A stretch of DNA of 64,000 nt from Pseudoips prasinana. Lineage: Eukaryota > Arthropoda > Insecta > Lepidoptera > Nolidae. The translations under genes and the position numbers were made by a program. The stretch spans positions 21,572,001 through 21,636,000 of the forward strand of contig OX621242.1 in assembly GCA_951640165.1 (NCBI GenBank), given 5' to 3'. The notes beneath the pieces were generated by a model, which was not told where the DNA came from, searched no databases, and saw only the letters and a program-made list of their open reading frames with translations. Shown here one piece after another: positions 1 through 11,496 of the stretch (positions are counted from its first letter, which is position 1; the number at the start of each line of letters is the position of its first letter).

Positions 1-345
1 AATAAAATTTAATTTAATTTATAATAATATATAATGATTTCCTTATTTAGCTTGCTTATATTAAGTTATTGTCAAGATTATTCATCTGTTAACCCGCTAG
101 TATTTAATAGATTTAATTTGAACAAATTTATAATTTATTTTACCTTGAGATGATTATGATTATATTATCGATAATTACCACTAAAATGTATATAGTATTT
201 AGAATCGCCTCTTAGATTGTTAAGTAATATTTGCATGCTATTGACTTGCATAGCGAAACATGTGTACATAACAATCGCATCTATTGTAATATTGACACCT
301 TTATATACTGTGTTTAAAGCAAATAAAGATTTATTATTATTATCT
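1..345 (+). repeat. Probable LINE 3' untranslated tail
   Basis: AT-rich stretch with no coding frame that ends in GCAAATAAAG followed by an (ATT)n run at about 324-343. A short A-rich signal followed by a trinucleotide tail is usual at the 3' end of lepidopteran CR1/Jockey-type LINEs. The coding part would lie before the window. The assignment rests only on the tail shape. Confidence 0.35.
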
Positions 346-1800
346 TTTTGGTTGAATTTTGACCATGATAACCTTAACGCAGTTTAACCGTGTGCGCGAG
401 ATTTTGAATTGTGTGCGCGTAAATGCGTTATTCCTTCTGTATTCCCTTCCAGTTATGTGAAGAAACACATCAAGACCCAGCACTAGCACCTTCAAAATAA
501 CAGAACGTCCTGGTTCTGGCTTAGAATGTCTTCAATAGCCCGTCTCTTTTTTATATTATAACAGAGAGTGGAACACAAAAAAAATCGTCAATACAATTCC
601 CAATACAACTCTACAATAGCAATTGGAAAAGATTTCAGTTTTCAAAAGATTTTCCCAATAACCATTTTAAAATAAGTTCTCAGAATATTTGTTCAACAGA
701 TACTATCGGAACCCCGTTTGAGTCTTGTCAGCAAATCTGACTGCTCATCGAGATTGAACAAGATTGTGGAATCGATGTGTTCCGCATCACATGACAATTT
801 GCGGAAAATAACGTGTTCTTTTTATTTGGATATATTTTCTAGATGCTTTTATAATGTTCGTATATTGCCGTAATGGGTGGACTCAAATGAGTGAATAATA
901 TTCGGCGGGCATGCTACTTATTGAGAACATTTATCTTGGTTTCGGGTGGTGGTATGTGCCCTAGCTGATCGGTAAGTCATCAGTGTCGTTGAGCGTCTAG
1001 GCATGCGGTCAGTTTTAAGATGAAGAACCACTTAGTGGGTAATTGGTTTAATTAGTAAGCGTTTCTATGCTGACATTAGCTCGTTCGTTCCGGCTGTAAT
1101 CATTTTATAAAGCCGTTAGCCATTGCTAGACTGGGCGGCTAGAAATATTTAGTACATGAGGACAACCACTGCCTTTTCTAGTAAAAAATAATACCTGCTA
1201 GACAAGTTGGACAAATGTTGTATTTATCTTATATACGATTTTCTCCATTACTTTAAACAAGACACGTTTAATAATATAAACTGGTTTCCACTGTGAATGC
1301 TAAAATGTGAATTAAAATTACGACACCTACTAAAAATGTAAAAATAAATTTTCAACAATAACACTATGAAGGCAGTGCAGGGAAAGACTAGAGTTGGGGG
1401 CAAATTTTAGCACTTCTTTAAAATCCGTAGTAAACAATAAATAAATCCGTAAGTTCAAATCAGATATGACCAAAAATTAAACCACAATACATGCAAATAT
1501 TTGCCATATTGCAAATTCATGATACAGAACTCCTTCTTCTTTTGAAGTGGGTTAAAAATTAAGGAGTTCGAGAAAAGAAAACAGTTGTGGGCGTGCTCTT
1601 GTCTCCGCGAACATACAATATTACTGACTAAGAAACAGTTATTAAAATTACGTAAAAAGAATAGGAAATTCCGCCACAAGTGGAAATTTCATCCTTATCA
1701 CCTGAATGATGAATGGTCATCTACCACCGTACGTTTTACAAGAAACTTTTTCCCGCGCGCTACCACTGTGGAGTCAATTAACTGCGGAGGTATTTCGGAT
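346..1800. other. Intergenic DNA, nothing recognised
   Basis: About 1.4 kb of AT-rich DNA. Only short open frames occur on either strand, with no protein-like composition and no repeat family that I recognise. A short GTGTGCGCG motif occurs twice near 390-420. Confidence 0.5.
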
Positions 1801-1802
1801 CC

Positions 1803-2091
1803 GGTATGGCATGGCCACCTTCAAGAACTATTCCTTTCTTGAAAGTCGGCAACGCACTTGCGGCTCCTCTGGTGTTAAGGATGTTCTACACAGTCTAGAT
1901 GGATGGCAACCACCAGGGAGACCATCTAGACTGCACAACTACAGTATAGATGGATGGCAACCAACAGGGTGACGTCACTTGGGACGTTGGTTTGCAACCG
2001 TGTAGAAGATGCTTTACGAACGTCCATGTGCGGGGCGCGGCTGTGACCACTTACCATCAGGCGACCCACTAGTTCGTTCGCCTTGCAATTA
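1803..2091 (+). repeat. Bm1-like lepidopteran repeat split by a hairpin-bearing insert
   Basis: The left part (CGGCAACGCACTTGCGGCTC) and the right part (CTTACCATCAGGCGACCCAC) are the usual halves of a very common moth repeat, also present at 25341-25437. Between them lie about 100 extra bases (roughly 1880-1980). These hold a perfect 11-bp hairpin (1892-1902 with 1922-1932) and a 17-bp direct repeat, TAGATGGATGGCAACCA, at 1896 and 1947. The insert is not in the other copy. Confidence 0.6.
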
Positions 2092-2400
2092 TCTATACAT
2101 ATAATAAAATCGTAGGAAAGTCAAAACTGTACATTGAATATTTTTTAAAAAGGATACTTGGGACGTGATCTACAATCGATATCGAAGCCAAAAATATAGT
2201 TTTTAGAATTTTTTTCTGTTTGTCTGTATGTATGTCCGGGCTAATCTCAAAAAGAACTGGATTTACTTGAAATTTTGCATGAATATTACTAAGAGGTCGG
2301 GTCAACATATAGGCTACATATTATCACGCTATCACCTACGGGGGAGGAGCTGTAATAATTTATAAAGTTTAACGCGGGTAAAACCGCGGGGCTCAGCTAG
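2092..2400 (+). mobile_element. Non-autonomous Helitron-like element, 309 bp
   Basis: It begins with TC after an A and ends with CTAG before a T, the A|TC...CTAG|T pattern of Helitrons. Just before the end is the hairpin GCGGGTAAAACCGC. No coding capacity remains; movement would need a Rep/helicase protein from elsewhere. The 3' end matches the shorter copies near 22.8, 35.9 and 55.0 kb, while the body differs. Confidence 0.7.
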
Positions 2401-2656
2401 TATAATAAAAAAATCCACTTAACCAAAAACATTCTAAATGAAGGCGCCACAAAAGCTGTTTTTAACCGGTATTATAATTTGGGGTGATTAATGATATAAT
2501 AAAGTGGCTTATGGTCTCCGATTAGACTCATTAACGAACAATGGATGATCGGCGGAGTGGAACTTATCCGCCGGTCGACTGTGAAGCCCTCGGTATCCCC
2601 GATATGTACCTACGTAAGCCTGATTGTTGCTTTATTATTTATATTTATACCACACC

Positions 2657-2890
2657 TTGGCGGCTTCGTGGTTGGCAAATCCTTGACTTTCATGCCGCAG
2701 ATCGTGAGTTGGATTCCCACACAGGACAGATATTTGTGTGCATGAACATGACTGTTTGTCCTGAGTCTGGGTGTAATTATTTATTTAAGTATGTATTTGC
2801 AAAAGAAAAACTAGTATGTGCAATTTATCAGTTATCTGGTTCCCATAGTATAAGCTCTGCTTAGTTTGAGATCAGATGGCCGTAGAAAAA
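2657..2890 (+). mobile_element. tRNA-derived SINE, family A
   Basis: The tRNA-like head has a decayed B box (GTGAGTTGGATTCCCAC), followed by the family body and the 3' segment GCTCTGCTTAGTTTGAGATC. This tail is shared with copies at 9903, 10199, 15714, 51211, 58913 and 63547. No TSD was resolved. Confidence 0.7.
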
Positions 2891-2894
2891 TCAT

Positions 2895-3650
2895 AATATC
2901 AGTTTTTGGCCTGATAAGGGAATAAAACCCATGACCTCAAACGGACAAAATATGAATCCTATAACGGCATAGCAGGAAACAAAATGAAGTACTAACAAAA
3001 GCTTAACAAAGACGACGGATAAGTATGTAGGTACTTCAAGGTTCTTTAACTTAAAAGGCATTAGATAATCTTTACATATTTAGAGAGGTATTTAAACGCC
3101 CGAAGCTTAGTACGGTATACTTACCAAAATCCGTTCAAGGGTTGCGATAATTGGGCCTCTTTCTAATCGGCCGCTTATTGTAATAGGGTATTAACAATAA
3201 ATACACCTACTTGCTTTTTAACAATATACCTTCCATTTATTTATCTTAGTATACAAAACCCGATTAAGAGTAAGTTCAAGGCTCACACGTGTAATTAAAA
3301 GTGATTTATTTCTAATATTTGAAAATCGAAAAACTAATAATAGATATAAAAGGTTTCTAAAAAAGTTTTGTTGAGAAAAATATTCTGTAAAATCTTGCCA
3401 AGTCTCGACTAATTTAATATTGAAAAGGCGTAATAAATACTCTTTGTTTATTCACAAAAAATATCCAAATTCATAAATTGAGTAAAAAGTATGGTAGAGA
3501 GAATGCCTATTCATGTCAGAATCGCACCAACTAAACCTAACCTGGACTGGACTTCTGATTGCGCCAGGTCGGGAGAGTGTGAACAAGGTATGTTGCACCG
3601 GTGCCTCCTTTTGCGCCATGCCCCAAGACAAGACACAGTCCTACCTTGAG
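2895..3650. other. Intergenic DNA, nothing recognised
   Basis: AT-rich DNA without a convincing coding frame or repeat. The segment from about 3513 has a short open frame weakly similar to one at 48390-48480 (both with a NLT...PGRE pattern), which more likely reflects a shared repeat than a gene. Confidence 0.4.
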
Positions 3651-3659
3651 TGGGCTTTG

Positions 3660-4020
3660 GTTTTTTGTTCTTCCGGATTGCCGACTCCTACCAGACAAGC
3701 ATGAGCTTCTTAAGACTTACCACAACAGATAATGAGGTCCTGTGTTCGAATCCCGAGACCAGCCAAAAAGGGAGTATGGGATTTTCTGTAAAAATAAAAA
3801 ATTCTCAGTATCAGCCAAAAGTCTGGGAATTGGCGGTACTTTACCCCCCTGCCTCGGAGAACACGTAAAGCTGTCGGTCCTGTACCTGACTTCTCTCCGG
3901 TAGTGTCGCTAGTCGTCCCATCGGATCATCATGGAATATAAAGTGCCCCTGTGTTTACGCACACAGCTGTCCCGCGCAGATGGCTAGTCTCCATTGAGAC
4001 TGGCCACCGTGGTGGAAATT
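3660..4020 (+). mobile_element. tRNA-derived SINE, family D
   Basis: A B-box-like stretch (GTGTTCGAATCCCGAG) near 3742 is followed by a body containing GAGAACACGTAAAGCTGTCG, CCTGTACCTGACTTCT and CAGATGGCTAGTCTCCATT. The same order recurs at 56076-56402, where the A-box part (TTGGTCCAGCGGTAGCGCC) is clearer. The start here is approximate. Confidence 0.6.
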
Positions 4021-4203
4021 AATTATTACACACATTTACTAAAATAATTGTAAATGATGTCGGACATAGTTGGCTTTTAAACAAATCAATACGTGTCAAT
4101 AACCCCAAACTCTCCGTCACCCATTACTTACCAAAACTTTCCACAGGACAATAAATATCCGATAAAGCTATGAATGGTACTGTTAAAGAGTATATCGATG
4201 TTT

Positions 4204-4252
4204 TTTCTATAGAAATCCCGGGGACCGACCCATGATTTCTATAGCAAAACCA
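4204..4252. repeat. Short inverted repeat
   Basis: CTATAGAAATC and GATTTCTATAG form 11-bp arms around a GC-richer loop of about 16 bases. It stands in otherwise plain AT-rich DNA and could be a small MITE remnant or chance. Confidence 0.4.
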
Positions 4253-4523
4253 TTAAAGGACTTCTATCAAAATAACAAAGATATATTGACATCGATGAAT
4301 ATTAGTCAATACTTCTATTCTTTTAGTATTATATATCGTACAAAATATTTTAGATGATTCTGTATACTACGGCAGTTTCATAAGGGTCGGGTTTCGGAAG
4401 GGTCTTTACCTATGACCTTGTCATCATATAAAAAAAATAAAGAAATACACATCGTATGCCTAAAAATGCAAAATGTAATAGTACACTACAACTAATTTGT
4501 GTGTGTGTTCAGTAGAACATGTA

Positions 4524-4658
4524 CAGACGCCAGGACATCCAGCTACCCCAATCTGTCAAATTTCTTTTATAGATTTTCAAGTTTATCACAAAAGTATAAG
4601 GTTCACTTTTAATTGGGGAAATTTGACAGATTGGGGTAGATTGAAGTGCTGGAGTCTG
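4524..4658. mobile_element. Tc1/mariner-like MITE, 135 bp
   Basis: About 40-bp terminal inverted repeats start CAGACGCCAG on the left and CAGACTCCAG on the right (reverse complement), meeting at CCCCAATCTGTCAAATTT. The element is flanked by TA on both sides, the target of Tc1/mariner transposases. There is no coding capacity. A related copy lies at 36573-36698. Confidence 0.65.
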
Positions 4659-4669
4659 TACATATAACA

Positions 4670-6095
4670 AACGAACACCTGTATTGCATTTAATATATCC
4701 GTTACATAAGCAGCTTGTACTTTACATATTAATTCAAGTGAAAACCTTTAACCAACGGACAAAAAAATCATACACACTCACGCCGGTTTTGCGGAGGGGT
4801 AGAAAAAGACGACATATTTCAACTTACTACGATGCACACCATTTATTTTCTCATCAAAAGTTTCAGAGAAACAATTTGACGTTCCTGTGATTTCATTCAA
4901 CTGCAACTTTTATTACACGAAAAATTACGCCCTCGAGGGCGAGGTGCATCACCTGGCGTGCATAAAAATGCTTTCCGGTTCATTTTGGACATCAATTGCC
5001 GTGGTCGATCTGTAAGTTAGACTCAGGCGGGCCAAAGCAAAGAAAACAAGTCTAGGTGGGGACTGTCGAGCTACACCAAAATGAACTGTATTTGTGGAGT
5101 ATCGGTCAAATCCATGGCCTAACATCGTGCCTAGGCTGCCGTGCCAGATGTTCATGGCAGCATCTTGAAAATGCCACAAGCAGAGCAAACCGTGTGGCCA
5201 CGTTCTGGGGAACAAAAATTTTAGTTTCTATTGACACTTTTATGAAGCAGACACAAAAAAATATCTGATTTACGTATTTTGTGCCTCCAAATATTGGCTG
5301 CCATGTATTCGACAATAACCGTGCAACGTACTCCATATAATGACCAACGTCATGCCTATTTAATTATTGTCGTCTTTTATTCATATATTTCTCATCAACC
5401 TTTTTTCGTCATGTTAAATTAAGTCTGTTGTTCTTGTAGGCGGCCAACGTCATTTCGGTCTAAAAAGTCCATAACACTTGGTGTTCATTAATAGATACCT
5501 CATCATTAGTTGGCGATGTTAATTATGTCGTTAAGCTAAGCCAACATTTTTATTAGGCACTCGTTTATGTAAGCACTTTATTACTTAACTAAGCTGTAAT
5601 AAATTACAAAAAATACTCTTTTATTGTGAGATGCCTTTTGAACGATAAGCACTTGTTTAAAAGTCATCCTCCAAACGGCACAAAGCGGAAACCGGAAGAT
5701 TTTTAAAAGGAGGCGACATACTTCTTTTGTCGACAAAATCGATAGAGCTTTATAGGGTTCCGTAGTTATCATAGAACTTTATGAGCGAACACGCATTCGG
5801 CCTGCTAGTAGGCTAGCAGTTGTTTTTTATTTATACGTAAGGGTAGCGGTGACCCTAGAGTTGTTCAAGTCGTTCAATAGACTATAGCATAGACTGGCGG
5901 CTTAACTGCTTCACTCATCCATTAAGGAGCTTAACCTCGCTGGTAAATCTACTAAACTATGTTGTATGGGCATAATACTTAAATTGTTCGTTCCAATTTA
6001 ACCCCTCGATGAGCTGTAGTAAACTTATTCACATACAAGAACATAACTGCATATTTTCTGTATGGTGCATTAACCAATAAGCTTCAATTCAATTC
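4670..6095. other. Intergenic DNA with one GC-richer patch
   Basis: No gene is supported. The stretch 4930-5240 is less AT-rich and has overlapping open frames on both strands (88 and 76 codons at most). None resembles a known domain, and it may be an old repeat. The rest is AT-rich and featureless. Confidence 0.4.
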
Positions 6096-6101
6096 AATCA
6101 T

Positions 6102-6345
6102 CAGCCTCATAACGTCCACTGTTGGACATGGCCTCCCCCCAAAGCTTACCATAATTTTGCCATTTGGAGTGGCTTGTCATAGTTACCGTGCTTGGCATGC
6201 GAGTAGCTGACGGCAGTTAGGTGGCAGCTAGTACACAGGTGGCGATGCTGCCCGACTACCTGGTGTATTCCTTAGTCGCCTTTTATGACATCCACGGGAT
6301 GGTATGGGGGGGCTCTGTCATTCTTTTTAAGGCGGCAACACGGTT
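6102..6345 (+). repeat. Lepidopteran interspersed repeat, family F
   Basis: Contains CGTCCACTGTTGGACATGG, TTTGCCATTTGGAGTGG and CTACCTGGTGTATTCCTTAG. The same blocks occur in the same order at 8077-8290. No open frame and no clear ends. I cannot assign it to a TE class. Confidence 0.6.
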
Positions 6346-7850
6346 TAGTAGGACTGCTCGCTAAACGCAAATACTTACCTCGCCTGTCTTTTAGGCAACA
6401 TAGTAAAAGTTGCTAGGCATTGGATATTTTAGAGTGGTAACTAGCATTGCACGATCAGTAGATCCTTCCACCAAGCCTAATATGCCTCGTTGACCATTAC
6501 AACAAAGTTAGTATTTTATCTCATCCTTATGCAAGGAAAAATCATTGAATAAATATACCAATACGTACGATTTTTCGGTTATTTCCACAGCTCATAGGAT
6601 TGGTATGATTTTACTTGGCTGAACAGTAATCTAATACATAATGATACGTGATTTCAGGCGTCCCTCAGAGCTTGGGAGGTACCCCGGCTTATCCTATCAT
6701 AGTTATTGGGTTAGAAAGTCGTACACAAATATGTGGCGAGCAAATAACGTTAGGGTATTGTTAGGAATGATTACATTTGCCGCGACAAACTTTTATTAGA
6801 CTGACAGAAATATACCTACTGGGTTGTGGGTAATTGGTCACAGTTTTTCAGGTAACTTAATGTTAGTGACACTGCGGTCGACGTGATTACGAAGTAACAT
6901 TTATTTTTTAATTTTACCAACAAGGCATTTGGAGAGTTGACAGCAATTATCTAATACCGTAAACATACGGGCAAAATTCAAAGTCGGGTTAAACGTTAAA
7001 CCGGATGTAAGATGAAAACCAGATTGGTGGGTTAAGTTAAAATGAAGAATAAATATCATAATTACTACTTTCAGAAAAAATATAAATTCAATCTCATAAA
7101 TCTCTTCATTTAAACGTTATACTGACCCAGATAATTGATTAAGGAAAAATATATATTGTTTATAGCAAGAAAACTGGTTAGATTTGCACAGCCTACATAC
7201 TTAATAAGTAATCGGGATTGCTAATAGCTGTTACACAACAGGGAATGGTAAATCATATATAAGCATATCAGGTTCTTAACAATTTTTTTAAGATACTATG
7301 AATGGTTTAAATTTATAAATTTTACGGTCTACAATTGCATGTTAAAAAATAAATGAACTTCTTCTACCTCCTGAGTTCCAAGGACTTAATTCATAATAAT
7401 AAATCTTTGGAAATAAAAGCTAGTTTAATTAACTATTCATTATTTTTGGGTCAGTTTGAATTCTGATATCAAAAAACTCTTCTGTAATGTAAATACTTAT
7501 GAGGCAAATAAACCGACAGATGGATATAAAAAAATCAAAGGGCAGGGTCCTGTTTTGCACATTACAACCCTTTAAACTTTTAGATTATGTGAGTATAATT
7601 ATGGAACATTTTTTGTGGGACCATTTATACAAAAAAATTGTCTACCCTGTCTCTTTCTCTCTCTCTCTCTTACCCATCACTGCATCTCCTATCAGCCAGA
7701 ATTCACAGTGGCACACAATGAAATGACACTGAGCCGTGAGACCCACGAATGTCCAATTTAATCAGAAAAAATCTAGGAACAAAAATCTATCTAAAATTAT
7801 TTCCACTTCCTTCCAAAGCAAAGCTGGCGACAAAATGATATAATGAGGCT
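6346..7850. other. Intergenic DNA
   Basis: AT-rich and without supported genes. A (CT)n microsatellite lies at about 7648-7672. The 75-codon plus-strand frame at 7499-7726 spans the microsatellite and has no protein-like features. Confidence 0.45.
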
Positions 7851-7851
7851 C

Positions 7852-8046
7852 TCATACAACAAGAAAATCGGAAGTATTCACTACTTCCGATTCCGCCCAG
7901 CTGCCAAAATCGTCAGAATCGTCCCACGGACTGTCATCTCGTTTGAGCGAATTATGTATGGAACATGTTGATTGATTGCTATTATTTATAAGATATGTAT
8001 ACGATCTTTCGAGATTGTTATAAGAGACAGATGAATAACGATTCAT
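7852..8046 (-). CDS. Candidate terminal exon of an unknown host protein
   Basis: A minus-strand frame of 64 codons runs from the ATG at 8046 to a TGA at 7854-7852. Its composition is protein-like: Ser/Asn/Tyr-rich at first, then a Lys-Arg pair and a strongly acidic end with the pattern DDSPWDDSDDFGSW, closing in hydrophobic FLVV. Such acidic tails with tryptophans are common in cytoplasmic adaptor and trafficking proteins, but I recognise no family. An AG about ten bases before the ATG could be a splice acceptor. No AATAAA is obvious just downstream. It abuts a family F repeat on its 5' side, so upstream exons would have to lie beyond it. It may also be a chance open frame. Confidence 0.25.
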   Translation of the reverse strand: MNRYSSVSYNNLERSYTYLINNSNQSTCSIHNSLKRDDSPWDDSDDFGSWAESEVVNTSDFLVV

Positions 8047-8076
8047 CGTCACCGACCTAGGCCTACTAGTATCATC

Positions 8077-8290
8077 CTCTGCTGGATATTGACCTCCCCC
8101 AAAGGGTTTCACAACTTTGTCATTTGGAGGGATTTACCTTATTCACCACTTGGGTGCGAATTGTCGAATGCAGTTACTTGGTGTTTAGCCTACAGGTGGC
8201 GCTGCTGCCTGACTACCTGATACATTCCTTAGTCGCTTTTTACGACAACTAAGAGATGGTATGGTAGCCCTCTTATTCTTTCTAGACCGG
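8077..8290 (+). repeat. Lepidopteran interspersed repeat, family F, second copy
   Basis: Shares the ordered blocks of 6102-6345, including TTTGTCATTTGGAGGG and TGACTACCTGATACATTCC, with many substitutions. Same orientation, about 2 kb away. Confidence 0.55.
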
Positions 8291-9055
8291 AAATCTCACG
8301 TCTACACAGCAAGGCGAAAAACAACTAGGAACTATTAATCAAAATATGTATTACAATATATAATATATTACTTCCTTACAGGCATTTGACCTTACCGGTC
8401 GATAAAAGATCGGCTATGTTTACCAGATATACCAGACTAAAACAGTGAATGATTTTTTTTAAACATTCCTAGTTATATACTTTTATCAGGATGATTATAT
8501 GAATTATTAAAATCTTGCCAATTGTGTAGAAATTACAGTATTTTGTCGACATTTATATTGGTGGTTATTAATTGTTCATAATTTGTTAAACACGATTATA
8601 CGTATTAAGCGTTCTGTATTACGGTTATGCTCCAAACAACTGTAACCGCTATTAACTAATTACTCACTCACTTCGCTCACCTTTACTGAGGGTAAAGTAA
8701 ACAAGAGAAGTTCACGGTACCAAACCACTTGAAGTACTAGATGAAAAAAGTTTCATCTCGTAAAACAAAAGTAGTACACGGCCTTTGCATACGTTACGTA
8801 ATTTCTTTGTCGTGTGGCACTGGCCACACTTGAGTCACAAATATTTAAGCAGCACCACAGTCTTAGTTAGATGGCTCTTATTTTATGACTACAACGAAGC
8901 ATGCAGACGCTCCAATAACTTAGGTGGTCGCCTATCCATAGAGTGACCACACACCTAGACAAATAATAATAATAATAATACTACGGCCCGTGTGATGAGT
9001 AACATACCCCTCCAGGAAGGGTATAATTAAAGAAAATTAAATAATAATAATAATA
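8291..9055. other. Intergenic DNA with a (TAA)n run and repeat fragment
   Basis: No gene. About 8840-8962 resembles the minus-strand repeat at 15097-15310 (GGTGGTCGCCTATCCATAGA block). (TAA)n microsatellites lie near 8963-8981 and 9041-9055. Confidence 0.45.
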
Positions 9056-9062
9056 CCTATAT

Positions 9063-9300
9063 AGGGACAATGTCACACAGATCAGCCTAGGCCCAACCAA
9101 ACTAAGCAAAGCTTGTACTATGGGTACCAGGCGACGATATACATACTTATATAGATAGATAAATACTTAAATACATAGAAAATATCCATGACTCAGAAAC
9201 AAATATTCGTGCTCATCACACAAATATTTGCACTTGCCGGGATTCGAACCCAGGACCACCAGCTTCGTAGGCAGGAGCACTACCAACTAGGCTACGGTGA
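9063..9300 (-). mobile_element. tRNA-derived SINE, family B
   Basis: Read on the minus strand, it starts CACCGTAGCCTAGTTGGTAG, has the B box GGTTCGAATCCCGG, and ends in a (TTA)n-rich tail. It is very similar along its whole length to the copy at 62929-63164. Its 3' part is related to family A (AAGCTTTGCTTAGTTTGG). There is no tRNA folding potential beyond the head. Confidence 0.8.
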
Positions 9301-9392
9301 TTGTCCCGCGTAGTTGTACTAGGCGGGACTCGAACCTGAAACACGAGGTAGCAGCGACACGACCATTTTAAACTAGTGCCATACGTAGCCAT
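9301..9392 (-). repeat. Second tRNA-like SINE head
   Basis: Directly beside the family B SINE is another minus-strand B-box-like motif, GGTTCGAGTCCCGCC, preceded by CGTGTCGCTGCTACCTCGTG. It looks like the head of a different SINE without its body. Confidence 0.45.
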
Positions 9393-9770
9393 ACGTGCTA
9401 ATTACCAGGCGGACATAACAATTCAGTAATACACACAGGAAAAGTGATAGAGAAGTCTAATCAGGGACTGGCCGTAGGCACATTTCAAAAATGGAACTCT
9501 GAATCGAATTGTACTAGCATTCAGTTAATTAGTCGTACGATACACAAACGTAGGCTTCACTCTGGCGTATAGGGGTTAATAATCCATAAAATAAGCAATT
9601 GGTGAAACAGGCTGGTATTTCAAAGAATTGTTTTGGTGAATATTTTTAAAAACTGAATAATTTAAGGGGAAATAAAGTACGACGCAGTTAATATTTTTAT
9701 GATTTTATATTCCTTCAAGACTATTTTTATTATTTTCCGTCTAAGGCCTTCAAGAAGCGAGCCTATTATT
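9393..9770. other. Intergenic DNA, nothing recognised
   Basis: AT-rich; no coding frame and no repeat that I can name. Confidence 0.45.
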
Positions 9771-9771
9771 A

Positions 9772-9835
9772 TTTTCTTAAAGGGCGGCATTGCACTTGCG
9801 TTACGTTTTTCCATGGGCGGCGGTGATCACTTACT
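9772..9835 (+). repeat. Fragment of the Bm1-like repeat
   Basis: The blocks GCGGCATTGCACTTGCGTTA and CCATGGGCGGCGGTGATCAC match the middle of the common moth repeat seen at 25341-25437. Both ends are missing. Confidence 0.45.
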
Positions 9836-9902
9836 CATAAATCATACCACAAATACCTCTTGTGTGTTTTTTATTTTGAGGTTAAAAGGCACCAGTTCAC
9901 CA

Positions 9903-10112
9903 GTGGACTGTGGCGTGGTTGGTAAGTGCTTGCATCGCACGCCGCAGGTCGTGGGTTCAATTTCCACCCAGGGCAGATATTTGTGTGCATGAACATGAGT
10001 CTGGATGTGATCATCTATATAGGTATGTATTTACAAAAGAAAAGTTATGTAATATTTCAGTTACATGGTTTCCATAGTACAAGCTCTGCTTAGATTGGGA
10101 TCTTTGGGGTGT
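9903..10112 (+). mobile_element. tRNA-derived SINE, family A
   Basis: The head GGCGTGGTTGGTAAGTGCTT and B box GGTTCAATTTCCACC are followed by the shared body and GCTCTGCTTAGATTGGGATC. A copy of the same family in the opposite orientation follows within 90 bases. Confidence 0.75.
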
Positions 10113-10198
10113 TTGAATAATGGCCTAAGATTTATTAATATTACAACGAATTCCAAATCCGCTGCAGACAAATAATAATATAATAATAAATAATAATA

Positions 10199-10424
10199 TC
10201 CTGGGACATTATTCACACACGGCCATCTGATCCCAAACTAAGCAGAGCTATATATTACATATAATTATTTTTCTTTTGTAAATACATACTTATATAGATA
10301 ATTTACACCCATACTCAAGACAAACAGACATGTTCATGCACACAAATATTTGTCCCGGGTGGGATTCGAACCCACGACCTGCGGCGTGAAAGGCAACGTA
10401 TCTACCAACCACGCCAACAGGCCC
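10199..10424 (-). mobile_element. tRNA-derived SINE, family A
   Basis: Full-length minus-strand copy. The tRNA-like head GCGTGGTTGGTAGATACGTT and B box GGTTCGAATCCCACC lie at the high-coordinate end. The tail with the GATCAGATGGCCGTGTGTGA block and a (TTA)n run lies at the low end. Confidence 0.8.
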
Positions 10425-10539
10425 GTCATCATCGCCATCAAACGCCATCTAAAATACGAGTATACAATTGTCCATCTGGGGGAGTAACCTTGAGTGTTAT
10501 CGTGGTTTAGGAGGAACCTGCTGCTTGGATGATTTCTAA

Positions 10540-10830
10540 GGCTTCAGTCCCGGGGAGGCGGCACGCGGCGCGGCGATGCAATGCATACATATATCAATGC
10601 ATATATGGAACTGGCCTCGAAGGCAGCGGCACGGGGAGCGGGCGGCGTCGAGCGGTGTACCAGTGGTGCATGCCAATCTAGCGGTGCCCGCGCGTCTGCA
10701 GTGTTGAGTTGTTGTTTCTTTTTTTTGCGAACGAGTTCTAGTGCCATGTGGTCTGCCCGCTAGCTTCGCGACCGGGTACAGCGTTGCCGAGCCGCTCCCT
10801 CTGACCTCGTGACCGAGGCCTAAGACAATT
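10540..10830. promoter_or_regulatory. CpG-rich patch, possible promoter or 5' exon
   Basis: A GC- and CpG-rich island in AT-rich surroundings. It contains GGCGGCACGCGGCGCGG and an arthropod-initiator-like TTCAGT at about 10531. Frames on both strands are Arg/Ala/Pro-rich and look like by-products of base composition. In insects, CpG retention of this kind often marks promoters or first exons. It ends just before the inverted-repeat unit starting at 10882. Confidence 0.2.
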
Positions 10831-11496
10831 GTTGAATTGTAGATAGTCCCCTCAAATTAAGAACTTGAGTGAATAAGGAGTATATCGTCCCCGTAGTTGG
10901 AAAACTAAATAACTCTGATTTTGTAGTTCTGAGATAAACGCGATTTAGTGTTTTTTTTTTAGTTAATTTACATTTGTAAGAAAATGTGAGACAATTTTGC
11001 TGTCGTCAATTTTATATTTTGTGGACCTGATAATCTTTCACATTATGCTTTAACAAACTGAACTCTGTCTTTAACTATAACTAAATAACAAATAAAAAAT
11101 CAAGTTGTTTAATTTTGCCACAACTGTTTTTATAACGTAACTGCAATTAGCGACTTATTTCGGCTATTTATTTAGTTTTCCTACAAGCTAAATACAAGTG
11201 GTAGAGTCAAATTTGGTGAAATAAGTGCAGTTATTGAATTTATCACACTCGAAATATTTTTAAATGTAAAATTTAGTGGCTTTGTATGTTATTATTCCTT
11301 TGATATTTTTTTAACTTTTGTTGGTCTCATATGAAATAAACGCTGTATTATGATATTAATAAAGTTATATTAAGGAATAAATAGAAAAGTTCAGAAAAGG
11401 TGTATTGTTATCAGATACTTATCATGCTACAACCTTAAAAAATAAACATCATCATCATTATCATATCAGCCGAACTCCACAATTGCCGGTCTTGCG

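Noticed and set aside
2541..2864. 107-codon plus-strand frame
   Set aside because: It covers a family A SINE.
4949..5336. Overlapping frames of 70-88 codons near 5.1 kb
   Set aside because: Frames on both strands over the same less AT-rich patch, with no recognisable domain; more likely an old repeat.
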